DNA of 64,000 nt from Chryseobacterium sp. 7 (GCF_003663845.1 NZ_RCCA01000001.1:620001-684000); one strand, 5' to 3'. Shown: positions 18,768 to 28,860, counted from the stretch's first letter. Program-made: numbers and translations. Notes: generated by a model from the letters alone, not told the origin.

Positions 18768-19034
18768 TTATAATGATGAATAGATTGTTAACATAGTTAA
18801 GTTAAAATCAGATAAATCTCCTCTATGAGCAATAATATCTCTTAAAGGTCTAATTTTGGAAAATGCATTATTAAAATAGTCTATCAATATCAATAATTTT
18901 TTTTCCTGCAATATTGAATTGTTGCGAATTTTTCTTTCTAATCCGTTTGATTGAGCAAAGTCTAATTGAAAAACTACATTTAATAACTTTAGCACTTGAT
19001 CTTTAAATATCTTATTTTCGTATCTACTTTGCAA
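18768..19034 (-). pseudogene. HEPN-like gene fragment at the island edge
   Basis: An 88-residue minus frame from a TTG start reads FAQSNGLERKIRNNSILQEK and then FSKIRPLRDIIAHRGDLSD. The R...H motif in RDIIAHRG resembles the HEPN ribonuclease-type Rx4-6H pattern, but the protein is short and ends abruptly. It begins 11 bases beyond the truncated comM frame, and the same reading frame is open back across the junction. It is probably the remains of an island gene. Confidence 0.4.
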
Positions 19035-19044
19035 TTTTTTGCAT

Positions 19045-19944
19045 TTACTTCGCGAATTCGCATTTGCTTTGCAAAATCACACCTCCTCCAACTAAGGCTA
19101 CATCTGAAATGGTATGATGCGGTGAGCGGAATGGTCTTACCGTCATGAGTGAAGCTTCAGTTCCTATTTTTCCTGCTACGGAATGAATTTTTGTAGTTTC
19201 TAAGGCTTCTTTTAAGGTTAAAGGAGGTAAAATACTGGGAACTCTTTTGGCCAGCATTGTTTTTCCGCTTCCGGGAGGACCGATGAGGATGATATTATGT
19301 CCGCCTGCTGCTGCCACTTCCATAGCTCTTTTGGCTGTTTCCTGACCTTTAACTTCAGAGAAATCAAAGGGAAAATCGTTGATCTTTTCATGAAACTCTT
19401 TTCGGGTATCTAAAGTCATTTTTTCGAGAGGTTTTCCTCCGTTAAAAAAATCAATGACCTCTCTTATATTTTCTACACCATATACTTCAAGATCATTTAC
19501 TATAGCGGCTTCTCTTGCGTTTTGCTTCGGAAGGATAATTCCTTTAAAACCTTCTTCTCTGGCCTGAATAGCAATGGGCAATACTCCTTTGATTGGCTGC
19601 AGGCTTCCATCGAGAGAAAGTTCTCCCATAATGATATAATGCTCTATTTCCTCTGCCAAAATCTGGTCTGAAGCGGCTAAAATCCCAATAGCAATACTCA
19701 GGTCATAAGCTGAACCTTCTTTTCTAAGATCTGCCGGAGCCATATTGATGGTAATTTTCTTTCCGGGAATTTTAAGTCCTACATTTTTCAGGGCTGCGGA
19801 GATTCTGTAACTGCTTTCTTTAATGGCATTATCGGGAAGACCTACGAGATGGTATCCTACTCCGCCAGTGTCTACATTTACTTCAATAGTTATGGTTTGT
19901 GCAGAAACTCCATAAATGGCACTGCCATAAATTTTTATCAGCAT
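19045..19944 (-). pseudogene. comM: YifB/ComM Mg-chelatase-like AAA ATPase, C-terminal half missing
   Basis: 299 residues where the family has about 510. The N-terminal fold ([56 protein letters not shown]) and Walker A ([14 protein letters not shown]) are intact. The sequence follows the family up to [19 protein letters not shown], then breaks into unrelated residues ([11 protein letters not shown]) and a stop. The Walker B/DELPEF part is absent from the whole window. ComM is a branch-migration helicase in natural transformation. Insertion into comM by genomic islands is well known in Acinetobacter, and this break looks like the same kind of event. Confidence 0.88.
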
Positions 19945-20093
19945 GGTGTGTTTTTAAAGTAAAAATAATGAATATAGTATTTTGAAAATCTGCCACTTAC
20001 ATGAATATTTTTTTGATTGAATGTAAATATTAGAAAAGATTTTAAGAAAATAACTATTAAGTTTCCCAAAGAATTCCCGACCATGATTACAAA

Positions 20094-20125
20094 AACAAAA
20101 ATCGGTACAAAGAGATTTGTACCGA
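20094..20125 (-). terminator. Terminator downstream of the T9SS gene at 20400
   Basis: On the minus strand TCGGTACAAA-tctc-TTTGTACCGA is a perfect 10-bp stem followed by TTTTTGTTTTTG. The surrounding 19945-20399 stretch shows no gene; the + frame at 20206 is not convincing. Confidence 0.75.
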
Positions 20126-20399
20126 CCCAACCATTATTAAAAACTAACGAAAAAGATTAATCATCTGAATACTGAATAAAGATGTAATGATGAGTCGGAA
20201 GCCGGATGCCAAAAAGAGGAAATTCCTTTTTTGGGGGGGTAATTATGACCGTCATTAGATTAACAAGGATGAATGTATCTATTGAGCGTAAAGTAAAAAA
20301 TACTTTAGTTCTTCTTCAATACAAGGAACGTCCCTCTTCCGGCACCCATTCTTCCTTCCCACAATCAATCTTTAAACATCTTCAGATTTTCTAATCCTA

Positions 20400-21362
20400 T
20401 TATTTCTTTATAAATCTATTTTTGTATTCTGTTCCATCTGTGCTTTTAGAAACAATAATATAGTTCCCCGGCACAAGTCCGCTTACATCAATCGCCTGAT
20501 TATATCTGTGATCGTTTTTCTTCAGAACAAGTTTTCCGGACATATCTATAATGATTACTTCTTTATACACTTTATCGGTCTCTTTCCCGATGTAAAGATG
20601 CTGAGCCGTAGGATTAGGGTAAATTTTCAGGCTGTTATCCTCACTTTTTACTTCTCCTGTTCCCAAATTGCTACAGAATTCCCAGTCTCCGAAATTCAGC
20701 TCTACGAATGCAAAAGGGTCTAACATCTGACACTGATCCGGACAATATTCTGTACAGGCATAAAACCCATAGCTTCCTGAACTGGTTGCCACATAAGTAT
20801 CTCCTACTACACCAGGGATAATGCATGGATCTCCCGGTAAAGGTGGATTACTGGCCGGTACACATCTGAACCAGGTGTGTTTTCCGTATACAACAGGAAA
20901 TATATTATCAAACTGCACAGATGCTCCATTGCAAACATTCACTGTTCCTCCGTTTTCCTGATAAGTTCCCGGAGTATAAGTGGTCATCATCGCCGGAAGT
21001 CCGTATACAAAACCGTCTGCAAATACTGCAGGACTTTCTGCGGTACAATCGCCGTCCATAACGATCACTTTAAAATAATTCAGCTGGTCATTTCCATTAA
21101 TGGTCAGCTGTTGTGATGTAGCCCCCGGAATGACAACCCAGGGATTATTATTGGGGGTCTGCCAGGTCCACTCCTGTTTATACCATTGATAGCTTCCGTA
21201 GGACTGTACTGTAGAAAGAACCTCATCTTCCGTATCACAGAATAAGACCGTCCCGGGATATTTCTGCCCAAGTCTTGCACTGGTAATGGTAGGGGTACAC
21301 TGTGCTTTTATATTCAAAATGGTGAATAATAAAAACACTAAAAAAATTAGTTTTGTTTTCAT
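20400..21362 (-). CDS. T9SS type A sorting-domain secreted protein
   Basis: 320 residues with a signal peptide (MKTKLIFLVFLLFTILNIKA). The middle region is cysteine-containing and glycine/proline-rich with immunoglobulin-like patterns (YQWYKQEWTWQTPNN, GSYGFYACTEYCPDQC), as in Bacteroidetes adhesin-like proteins. The last 75 residues form the sorting domain: KIYPNPTAQHLYIG, IIDMSGKLVLKK, GLVPGNYIIV and a basic end. It is probably exported through the type IX system to the surface. It stands alone on the minus strand, 40 bp after the barrel protein gene. Its ligand is unknown. Confidence 0.85.
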   Translation of the reverse strand: MKTKLIFLVFLLFTILNIKAQCTPTITSARLGQKYPGTVLFCDTEDEVLSTVQSYGSYQWYKQEWTWQTPNNNPWVVIPGATSQQLTINGNDQLNYFKVIVMDGDCTAESPAVFADGFVYGLPAMMTTYTPGTYQENGGTVNVCNGASVQFDNIFPVVYGKHTWFRCVPASNPPLPGDPCIIPGVVGDTYVATSSGSYGFYACTEYCPDQCQMLDPFAFVELNFGDWEFCSNLGTGEVKSEDNSLKIYPNPTAQHLYIGKETDKVYKEVIIIDMSGKLVLKKNDHRYNQAIDVSGLVPGNYIIVSKSTDGTEYKNRFIKK

Positions 21363-21402
21363 ATATAGATTATTAAGTTTGGTGCTTTAAAAATCTTCTA
21401 CA

Positions 21403-22800
21403 TCAATCCAACAATAATCTGATCCCGAATTTCATATTAAAATGAAGCGGTTTCTCTTTATAAATAGTATTTGGTGCGTTTTCTTCCTTAAAGTGATAGC
21501 CTATTCCCGGTTCTGCATATACACCTATTTTATCAACAATCTTCAGCTGAAGCCCTACCGCAGTATTGACAGAAAACTGAAAGGGCTTATGATCAAGACG
21601 CTCTTTGGAGCTCTCTTTTACTTCGTCATTAACAATATAACTTGTTGTAACACTTCCTGATATGGGCTTCTCAACAAGTGCTCCTCCCGTAATATATCCT
21701 GTAAACCTTCCTTTCTGAATAACATTGTAGTTCACCTGAACCGGAAGTCCTATATAATGAATGGTCTGATCTCCTTTTATATAGTTGTTATCACTTCCTG
21801 AATGTAGTTCGGAGGCCAGTTTGGTATAATTCAGTCCTGTTCCTATTCCCCATCTTTTTCCTAAATTATAGTACAATGACAACCCGAATGTAAGCGGTAC
21901 TTTATGCCTGATTCTCGCTTCTACCGGCTGGCTCTGATTGGCTAATAATATGTCCGTCAGGGGATCATCATGGTATTCGGAAGTGGTAAATACCTGCTCT
22001 ACACTCATGGCTTTTCCTGTAATAGAGGCATAGCCTGGAAACTGCTGTTCTGCGGAATTGGAGGCCATATTTCCTGTCAGCATGCTCAGCATCCAAGATT
22101 TTTTATCCCGGGATTTTGATGTGCTTCGTTTTGTGTTGTCAGCATAGATTTCCTTTATTTTCTCTTCCTTGAAAAGAACCTCATCAGAAGCTTGTTCTTT
22201 TATCGTTTCTTTTATGGTATCATCAACAGAAGGTATTTTCTGAGCAATCCTGCTTTCCTGCTGAAAAGACTCCGGTGCTGTAGGAAGTTTGAAAATATCC
22301 TGAATTTTCGAATTATTTCCCATTTGGTTTTCCGTTCTACTTTCGGCATATCTTTGTGCTGCAATTTTCTCAGTAGATCCTGTATTTAATATATTATCCG
22401 CTAAGAAAGCCTCTGTTCCTGATTTCGTTTCTCCGCTTGAATAATCTTCTGTTTTTATAGGTTTTAAAGTATTTTTTTCCTCTTCATTTTTCACACCTGC
22501 CGGTTTCTGAGACATTCTTTTTTCTATATCATTCTGTGGCAGTATTTTTATAAGCAAAAATATCAGTGCAATGGCTGCAGCAATTCCTCCAATCTGATAC
22601 CACAAAGATTTTCTTCCTGTGTCTGCTCCCTTCTCTTCCTCCTTTACATCTTCCTGAATTTCAGGAATTAAACCCGGAATCACAGTATTCTCTTCCCTGG
22701 AAAATAATTCATCTTTAATGTCTTCCCACAATACTTCCGGAACGTCCTCTTCATGGTCATCCATTCTGCTTCGCAGGTTATTTAGCCATTCGTTATTCAT
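21403..22800 (-). CDS. Anti-sigma-like inner-membrane anchor fused to a porin-type beta-barrel-like domain
   Basis: 465 residues. Residues 1-70 are acidic and hydrophilic (WLNNLRSRMDDHEEDVPEVLW), followed by one membrane segment (IGGIAAAIALIFLLIKIL). Next is a long polar linker rich in K, E and S, and then from about 290 a barrel-like domain (FGLSLYYNLGKRWGIGTGLNY ends in GIRLLLD). The front half has the layout of anti-sigma factors, and the gene overlaps the preceding ECF sigma gene by 8 bases. Bacteroidetes proteins of this layout are usually annotated as outer-membrane beta-barrel proteins. The anti-sigma role is inference from position and topology. Confidence 0.7.
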   Translation of the reverse strand: MNNEWLNNLRSRMDDHEEDVPEVLWEDIKDELFSREENTVIPGLIPEIQEDVKEEEKGADTGRKSLWYQIGGIAAAIALIFLLIKILPQNDIEKRMSQKPAGVKNEEEKNTLKPIKTEDYSSGETKSGTEAFLADNILNTGSTEKIAAQRYAESRTENQMGNNSKIQDIFKLPTAPESFQQESRIAQKIPSVDDTIKETIKEQASDEVLFKEEKIKEIYADNTKRSTSKSRDKKSWMLSMLTGNMASNSAEQQFPGYASITGKAMSVEQVFTTSEYHDDPLTDILLANQSQPVEARIRHKVPLTFGLSLYYNLGKRWGIGTGLNYTKLASELHSGSDNNYIKGDQTIHYIGLPVQVNYNVIQKGRFTGYITGGALVEKPISGSVTTSYIVNDEVKESSKERLDHKPFQFSVNTAVGLQLKIVDKIGVYAEPGIGYHFKEENAPNTIYKEKPLHFNMKFGIRLLLD

Positions 22801-23359
22801 ATTGTGCTTTTTTTGACATTTTAAATTCTTTTATTTTCTGAGCAAGCAGTCCTTTTGCCCGGTGAAACTGGGATGCAGAAGAATTTTCTGCTATTCCCAG
22901 CAGCACGGCAATTTCTTTATGACTTTTTTCCTCGAATACATACAGGTTAAAAACCGTTCTGTACCCATCCGGAAGAGCTCTTATCATCATCATAATATCA
23001 TCCCGCGGAATTTCTTCAAAATCAGGTTCTTCTTCATTAGGAATATCCGGAAGATCATCTACTTCTACAGCAGCTTTAAAATCTCCTTTCTGTTTTATAT
23101 GCTTCAAAGCTTCATTTACGGTGATGCGTGTCATCCATGCTTTCAAAGAGCCGTTTCCTCTGTATTCAAAAGATTTTATGGAACGGAACATTTTGATAAA
23201 ACTATTTTGAAGCACATCATGCACATCTTCTTTTTCTGCCACATAACGGGAGCACACATAGGACAGATTTCTGGAATAAGCTCCGAAAAGCTCTTTCCAG
23301 GCAGCTTCCTCCTTTTTCAGAAGGTGCTTTACCAAAATCTGTTCTTTACTTTCTTCCAT
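22793..23359 (-). CDS. ECF RNA polymerase sigma-70 factor
   Basis: 188 residues from the ATG at 23359; upstream in-frame codons to 23446 lack family similarity. Region 2 is at about 20-85 (LFGAYSRNLSYVCSRYV, VHDVLQNSFIKMFRSIKSF, GSLKAWMTRITVNEALKHI). Region 4 is at about 125-180 (LPDGYRTVFNLYVFEEKSHKE, LGIAENSSASQFHRAK), which recognises the -35 element. Extracytoplasmic sigma factors of this type are held inactive by the product of the next gene. The neighbours suggest a cell-envelope stress circuit. The signal is not known. Confidence 0.9.
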   Translation of the reverse strand: MEESKEQILVKHLLKKEEAAWKELFGAYSRNLSYVCSRYVAEKEDVHDVLQNSFIKMFRSIKSFEYRGNGSLKAWMTRITVNEALKHIKQKGDFKAAVEVDDLPDIPNEEEPDFEEIPRDDIMMMIRALPDGYRTVFNLYVFEEKSHKEIAVLLGIAENSSASQFHRAKGLLAQKIKEFKMSKKAQYE

Positions 23360-23465
23360 ATAATGCTTCTGCCTCCGTATCCTGTGGGATGCTGTAAAAC
23401 TGTCAAGCAAAAACAGATTGCCTCTTATTGACAGAGCGCAATCCATTGATGATTATATCTATTAA

Positions 23466-24044
23466 TTAATTTTTAATACAGAATGGGAAATTATAATCAA
23501 TCACCTCATAAGGCGCAACCAATGTACCATCTACTGTAATTTTTTCTGCTGTAAGCGCATACCTCAGTGACTGATCCAACCCTACATAATAGCCTTTTTG
23601 CTTAGAGACAAATTCTACAACTGTCTTTTTATTCACTCCATCTACCGGAATCTGAAGTTCCATTGTTTTCGGGGTTAAAGTAAGTTCTATTACGTTATTT
23701 GCCGGATTGATCACTGCTGCATATTTAAGATCATACTTCACTTTTGCCATTGATTTCAATGCCTGTTCCGCTTTTACAGGGTTTTTTACTACAGTTTTTA
23801 CAATTTCTTCAATAGGAAATTCGGCAAATGAAATGGTATCTTTTTTTACTTTAAAATCTTTTACACCTTCTCTTTTTCCATTACCCTGTACTATAATGAG
23901 CTTACCCTTATAATTTCCAGGTAAATTTTCCATTTTTACAGGCGGAATATCCGGACCTTCATTGTCATTGCATGAGGATAGGGTAAATCCTATCAAAACC
24001 ATTAAAACTGTTATAAAAAATCGGGGTACTGTCAATTTTTTCAT
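23466..24044 (-). CDS. DUF4840-type lipoprotein
   Basis: 192 residues. The N-terminus is a lipoprotein signal (LIGFTLSSCNDNEG, lipobox cysteine at residue 25). The mature part starts with NLPGNYKGKLIIVQGNGKREG and has the beta-rich pattern of DUF4840 proteins, small periplasmic lipoproteins of Bacteroidetes with no known activity. It lies 107 bases beyond the ATG of the sigma gene and on the same strand, but upstream of it, so it could be co-transcribed with the sigma/anti-sigma pair. No catalytic residues are evident. Confidence 0.7.
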   Translation of the reverse strand: MKKLTVPRFFITVLMVLIGFTLSSCNDNEGPDIPPVKMENLPGNYKGKLIIVQGNGKREGVKDFKVKKDTISFAEFPIEEIVKTVVKNPVKAEQALKSMAKVKYDLKYAAVINPANNVIELTLTPKTMELQIPVDGVNKKTVVEFVSKQKGYYVGLDQSLRYALTAEKITVDGTLVAPYEVIDYNFPFCIKN

Positions 24045-24247
24045 TGCATTACATTTTCGTTAAACATTATTTATTTTCGAGTACTCATCTATATAAATCC
24101 TGTTTCTTGAAAATCTTGCACGCTTTTTCTAAAAAAAGAATAAAAATTTCATAACCAACTGATTTTATGCATGTAAAATTTCATCATCCCACTGCAAATT
24201 CCATACCTGTTATAAAAATGAACCTGTATCTTTCTTTCATCAACAGC

Positions 24248-24280
24248 AAAAAGGAAACTACATCACATAGCTTCCTTTTC
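24248..24280 (-). terminator. Terminator of the RND efflux operon
   Basis: On the minus strand AAAAGGAAGCTA-tgtga-TGTAGTTTCCTTTTT forms a stem with one mismatch, ending in T residues. It lies 20 bases after the stop of the TolC-like gene. Confidence 0.7.
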
Positions 24281-24299
24281 GTTATTTATCTGTCATATT

Positions 24300-25715
24300 T
24301 TACTGTACTCCTCCACCAAGTGCTCTGTAAAGATCTACCTCAGCATTTAATTTTTCAAGGGTAACGTTGATGGCTTCCAGATCATTCTGTAGTTTATTAT
24401 TCTGTGCTGTAATCACTTCCAGATAGGTTGCCATACCGCTTTTATACAGTTTCAATGCATCATTGATTCCTTTATCCAGAATGGCTGTTCTTTGATCTAA
24501 AAGCTGAAGCCTTTCTGAAGAACCTTTAGACCTAGCCATAGCATCGGAAACTTCTCCCACGGCAGTCATTGCGGATTGTTTAAAATTAATGGCTGCTTTT
24601 TCCTGTTCAATCAAAGCAGTATCGTAGGCAGTTTTCAGTTGTTTTTTCTGAAAAATCGGGGCGGCCAGATTTGCGGCAATGGCTTTGGTAATAGACCCCG
24701 GAATATCAAACCATGAATTGAATTTATTGGAATTCACTCCAATCTGCGGACTCAGGCTGATACTTGGATACATGGCTGCTTTTGCCAATCCGGTTTTGGA
24801 ATTTAAACTGATTACGTTAAACTCTGCCATTTTCAGATCCGGTCTTCGGCTTAGCAGTTGTGCAGGTAATCCTTCCGACAGTTTGTTTTCGGGAATCATT
24901 GTTTTCAGATTTCCTTCTCTTTCAATTTTAGTTGGATATTCTCCGCAAAGAATACTCAATGCATTCTCCTGAACAGAAATATTCTGTTTTGCCAAAGGGA
25001 TCAGCAGTTCGGCTGTTTTCTTCTGCGCTTCGGATTGCTGAACGGCCAATGAATTAATCTGCCCTGCTGTAAACTGAAGGTTCATCATTTTGAGCGTATT
25101 GTCACTGAGCTCAATGTTTTGTTCGGCTATCTTCAACTGTTCATCCAGACTGATCAGGTTATAATATGCCTGAGCTACCTGAACTACGATTCTGCTTTTG
25201 ATCGCATTTAAGTTTTCTTTCTGTCCAAAATACTCTGCCGCCGCGGATTCTTTCTGCATTTTTGCTTTTCCCCAGATGTCTACTTCCCATGAAAGTCTCA
25301 GTGCCGCACTGAAATCATCCATGTATTTTGTTCCTACAAACTGTTCGTTCAGAGATCCGTTAAGCGTATTGGTAGATGCCCAGCTTCTGTTTGCTCCGGC
25401 AGCAAGATCCAATGTTGGCATCAGACCCAGTTTAGCTTGTTTATAGATCAGATCCAGCTGTTCTATGTTTTTCAGAGCTACATTTACTTCGTTGTTTCTT
25501 GAAAGGGCTTTATCTATTAAGCCAATCAATTTAGGATCTTTGAAGAATGTTTTCCACGGGAGGACTACAGTATCTCCTGTTACCTGTACAGATTCTTTAT
25601 AGTTTTCGGGAATCTGAAGATCTGTTCTGGTATATTTTTTCCCTACGGCACAGGACATCAGTAGTGATGCCATTGCGCCTGAAATAAGGAAATTCTTTAT
25701 ATTAAATATGCTCAT
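24300..25715 (-). CDS. TolC/NodT-family efflux outer-membrane lipoprotein
   Basis: 471 residues. The signal peptide ends in a lipobox (LLMSCAVGKKYTR). Two outer-membrane efflux domains follow, with the typical helical repeats (VAQAYYNLISLDEQLKIAEQN, LSRRPDLKMAEFNVISLNSK, YPSISLSPQIGV). The protein forms the outer-membrane exit duct of a tripartite pump. It is the third gene of the operon and overlaps the RND permease gene by 14 bases, so the three products are made together. Confidence 0.93.
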   Translation of the reverse strand: MSIFNIKNFLISGAMASLLMSCAVGKKYTRTDLQIPENYKESVQVTGDTVVLPWKTFFKDPKLIGLIDKALSRNNEVNVALKNIEQLDLIYKQAKLGLMPTLDLAAGANRSWASTNTLNGSLNEQFVGTKYMDDFSAALRLSWEVDIWGKAKMQKESAAAEYFGQKENLNAIKSRIVVQVAQAYYNLISLDEQLKIAEQNIELSDNTLKMMNLQFTAGQINSLAVQQSEAQKKTAELLIPLAKQNISVQENALSILCGEYPTKIEREGNLKTMIPENKLSEGLPAQLLSRRPDLKMAEFNVISLNSKTGLAKAAMYPSISLSPQIGVNSNKFNSWFDIPGSITKAIAANLAAPIFQKKQLKTAYDTALIEQEKAAINFKQSAMTAVGEVSDAMARSKGSSERLQLLDQRTAILDKGINDALKLYKSGMATYLEVITAQNNKLQNDLEAINVTLEKLNAEVDLYRALGGGVQ

Positions 25716-28700
25716 TTGTCAATTGATTTTCTATTGTATGATACTTCTTTTTGGTAGAGAATTTCTCATCCAGATACTGAAAGAACATGTAGAGTACAGG
25801 TATTACAAAAACTCCTAAAATCACTCCGCTCAGCATTCCCATTGCTGCACTTGTACTGATTGACTTGTTTCCTGAAGCCATTCCTCCTGTAGAAATCATT
25901 AGCGGAATCATTCCCACAATAAAAGCTAATGAAGTCATAATAATCGGACGTAATCTCGCCTTTGCACCTTCCAGTGCAGAATCCAGAATGGAAAGACCTG
26001 CTTTTCGCCTTTGTATGGCAAATTCTACAATAAGGATCGCGTTTTTGGCAAGAAGCCCGATAAGCATGATTAATCCTACCTGTACATAGATATTATTATC
26101 CAATCCGATGGCTTTTATTCCTAAGAATGCTCCTACAATTCCCGTCGGGATGGAAAGCATTACTGCTAAAGGAAGAATATAGCTTTCATATTGAGCAGCT
26201 AACAAGAGGTATACAAAAAGTAAACACAGTCCGAAGATGGCAATTGTCTGATTTCCTGCTGATTTCTCTTCTAAACTTAGTCCTGTCCATTCGTAGCTGT
26301 AATCAGAGGGTAGTTTGCTTAAAGTCTGCTCCAGCTTGTCCATTAACTCCCCGTTACTTACTCCAGGTTTTGGAGATACGTTGATATTTAATGAATTATA
26401 AAGGTTGTATCGCTGAACAGATTCCGGGCCGTAAACTTTTTTCAACGTAATTAGTGTATTTACCGGAACCATATCTCCTTTTTCATTCTTTACAAAAATA
26501 TCATTGAATGCCTGCTCATCCATTCTGAAAACGCCATCCGCTTTAATATTGACTCTGTAGAACTTCCCGAATCTCGAGAAATTCTGAGACTGATCCCCTG
26601 AGAAATAGGTCTGAACTGTTCCCAACAGGTTTGAAATGCTTACTCCCAGCTGTTTTGCTTTATCTTCATTCACTTCAAGCTCCATTTGAGGATAATCTGC
26701 CCTGAACATGGTGTAGGCAAATGCCACTTCCGGAACCTTCATCAGTTGACTGATCAGTTCATCTGCTTTGGCTTTAAGAATCTGAGGATCCCTTCCCATA
26801 CGATCCTGAAGGACAATTTCAGCGTCATTTGTCATTCCGTATCCTTCTACCGGAGGCATTCTGAAGGTCATTACGCTCCCTTCTTTGATCACTCCCAATT
26901 TTGTATTTGCCATATCTACCACTTCCTGGATATCCTGAACTTCGCCTCTTTCTTTTTTAGGCTTCAGCTTTACAAATCCCATCGCATAAGCAGGTCCTGC
27001 ACTGTTACTAAGAAGGTTATATCCTGTAATGGAAGTATTTTCCTGCACTGCATCTACTCCTTTTAATATTTCATTAATTTTGTTGGAAACTTCTGTGGTT
27101 TTGGTCAATGCTGTTCCCGGAGGCATACTTAAGGTATACATAAAGAATCCGTCATCTTCCATTGGCACAAAACTTTTAGGCGTGCTTGACATCAGCCATC
27201 CTGCAACACCAATAACGGCTACTATTAATCCTCCTGCGATCCATTTTCTTCCTATTAAAAAGCGTACTCCTTTTGCGTAACGGTTGGTCATATTATTAAA
27301 TCCGGCATTGAATGCCACCGCAAATCTTTGCCCGAATCCTTTTGGCTTTTCTCCTTCTCCTGCATGATTATTTTTCAAAAATACGGCACATAAAGCAGGT
27401 GTTAAAGTCAATGCATTGACCGCCGAAATAATAATGGCAATGGCCAATGTATACGCAAACTGCTTATAGAATAACCCTGCTGAACCGGACATAAATCCGA
27501 TTGGGATAAATACGGCTGACATCACCAATGTGATAGAAATAACCGCTCCTGTAATCTCACTCATCGCCTTGTGAGTAGCTTCTCTTCCTGAAAGGTCTGT
27601 TCCTTCCATATTACTGTGAACAGCTTCCACTACTACAATGGCGTCATCCACTACAATCCCGATGGCCAGTACAAGGGCAAAGAGCGTCAGTACATTAATC
27701 GTAAATCCTAAAACCAGAAGGAAGAAGAATGTACCGATAATGGCTACCGGAACCGCTACTGCAGGAATAATCGTAGATCTGAAATCCTGTAAAAAGATAA
27801 ATACCACGATAAATACAAGGATAAAAGCTTCTATCAATGTAGATTTTACCTGTCCTGTAGCCTCGTCCAATCTTTCTTTGGTACTCATTACCTTTGTATA
27901 TTTAATACCCGGAGGGAATGATTTTGATAATTGGTCAAGGGCTTTATTCACTCCTATTTCAATCTGATTGGCATTAGATCCTGTAGTCTGCATGATGGCT
28001 ACAGTAACTGCATTTTTTCCATTGGAAAGGTTGTCTCCTGTATTGGAAATGGCTCCGAATTCTACACGGGCAACATCTTTTAGCCTGATAACCTGGCTTC
28101 CGGTATTTTTAACAATAATACTTTCATATTGTTCCGGTTTGTTCTTTTTTCCTTTATATCTTATTACATACTCCAAAGCGGCATCAGATTCTTCTCCCAA
28201 TTTACCAGGAGCAGACTCCAAACTGTGGTCTGCAATGGCTCTGGAAACATCTGCCGGTTCAAGTCCGTAGGATGACATTTTCTGAGGGTTAAGCCATATT
28301 CTCATGGAATAATCCTTCAATCCGAAAACCATGGCCTGTCCTACTCCTTTTACCCTTTTGACCTGTGGAATAAGGTTGATATTCGCGTAGTTCTGAAGGA
28401 AGGTTTCATCATACTGCTTATTATCCTCAGTATAAATATTGAAAATCAGCACCATACTGTTCTGCTGCTTGGAGGTGGTCAGTCCCATTCTCACTACCTC
28501 CTGCGGAAGGATCGGAGTGGCCTGCTGTACTCTGTTTTGTACATTTACCGCAGCCTGATCGGCATTTACCCCCTGTTTGAAAATAATGGAGATGGAAAAT
28601 GTACCATCATTACTCGCTGTGGATTTCATGTATTCCATGTCTTCCACTCCATTGATTTGCTCTTCCAGCGGAGTTACCACAGAACGGATCACGGTTTCAC

Positions 28701-28860
28701 TATTTCCTCCCGGATAAGAACCTGAAACGGTGATCGTTGGTGGAGAAATGTCCGGGAACCTGGTCACTGCCAGTTGGTTTAATCCGATGATCCCTAAAAT
28801 CACAATGATAAGGGATATTACTGTTGCCAGTACCGGACGGTCTATTATCTTTTTTAACAT
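25702..28860 (-). CDS. RND (HAE1/AcrB-type) multidrug efflux permease
   Basis: 1052 residues, the full length for the hydrophobe/amphiphile RND family. Features are the first helix (VLATVISLIIVILGIIGLNQL), the ligand-entry sequence FPDISPPTITVSGSYPG, and the proton-relay helix with the aspartate pair in AIGIVVDDAIVVVEAVH. A second set of transmembrane helices ends near VIPVLYMFFQYLDEKF. It pumps substrates from the periplasm and inner leaflet using proton motive force. It sits between adaptor and outer-membrane duct genes; the pair at 30284-32163 may control it. Confidence 0.95.
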   Translation of the reverse strand: MLKKIIDRPVLATVISLIIVILGIIGLNQLAVTRFPDISPPTITVSGSYPGGNSETVIRSVVTPLEEQINGVEDMEYMKSTASNDGTFSISIIFKQGVNADQAAVNVQNRVQQATPILPQEVVRMGLTTSKQQNSMVLIFNIYTEDNKQYDETFLQNYANINLIPQVKRVKGVGQAMVFGLKDYSMRIWLNPQKMSSYGLEPADVSRAIADHSLESAPGKLGEESDAALEYVIRYKGKKNKPEQYESIIVKNTGSQVIRLKDVARVEFGAISNTGDNLSNGKNAVTVAIMQTTGSNANQIEIGVNKALDQLSKSFPPGIKYTKVMSTKERLDEATGQVKSTLIEAFILVFIVVFIFLQDFRSTIIPAVAVPVAIIGTFFFLLVLGFTINVLTLFALVLAIGIVVDDAIVVVEAVHSNMEGTDLSGREATHKAMSEITGAVISITLVMSAVFIPIGFMSGSAGLFYKQFAYTLAIAIIISAVNALTLTPALCAVFLKNNHAGEGEKPKGFGQRFAVAFNAGFNNMTNRYAKGVRFLIGRKWIAGGLIVAVIGVAGWLMSSTPKSFVPMEDDGFFMYTLSMPPGTALTKTTEVSNKINEILKGVDAVQENTSITGYNLLSNSAGPAYAMGFVKLKPKKERGEVQDIQEVVDMANTKLGVIKEGSVMTFRMPPVEGYGMTNDAEIVLQDRMGRDPQILKAKADELISQLMKVPEVAFAYTMFRADYPQMELEVNEDKAKQLGVSISNLLGTVQTYFSGDQSQNFSRFGKFYRVNIKADGVFRMDEQAFNDIFVKNEKGDMVPVNTLITLKKVYGPESVQRYNLYNSLNINVSPKPGVSNGELMDKLEQTLSKLPSDYSYEWTGLSLEEKSAGNQTIAIFGLCLLFVYLLLAAQYESYILPLAVMLSIPTGIVGAFLGIKAIGLDNNIYVQVGLIMLIGLLAKNAILIVEFAIQRRKAGLSILDSALEGAKARLRPIIMTSLAFIVGMIPLMISTGGMASGNKSISTSAAMGMLSGVILGVFVIPVLYMFFQYLDEKFSTKKKYHTIENQLTNEHI

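Noticed and set aside
20206..20394. Plus-strand 62-residue frame beside the T9SS gene
   Set aside because: It has a G-run at its start, no similarity pattern, and no neighbouring support. It is probably chance.
23360..23446. Upstream extension of the sigma factor to 23446
   Set aside because: The added residues show no family similarity, and the ATG at 23359 gives the normal N-terminus.
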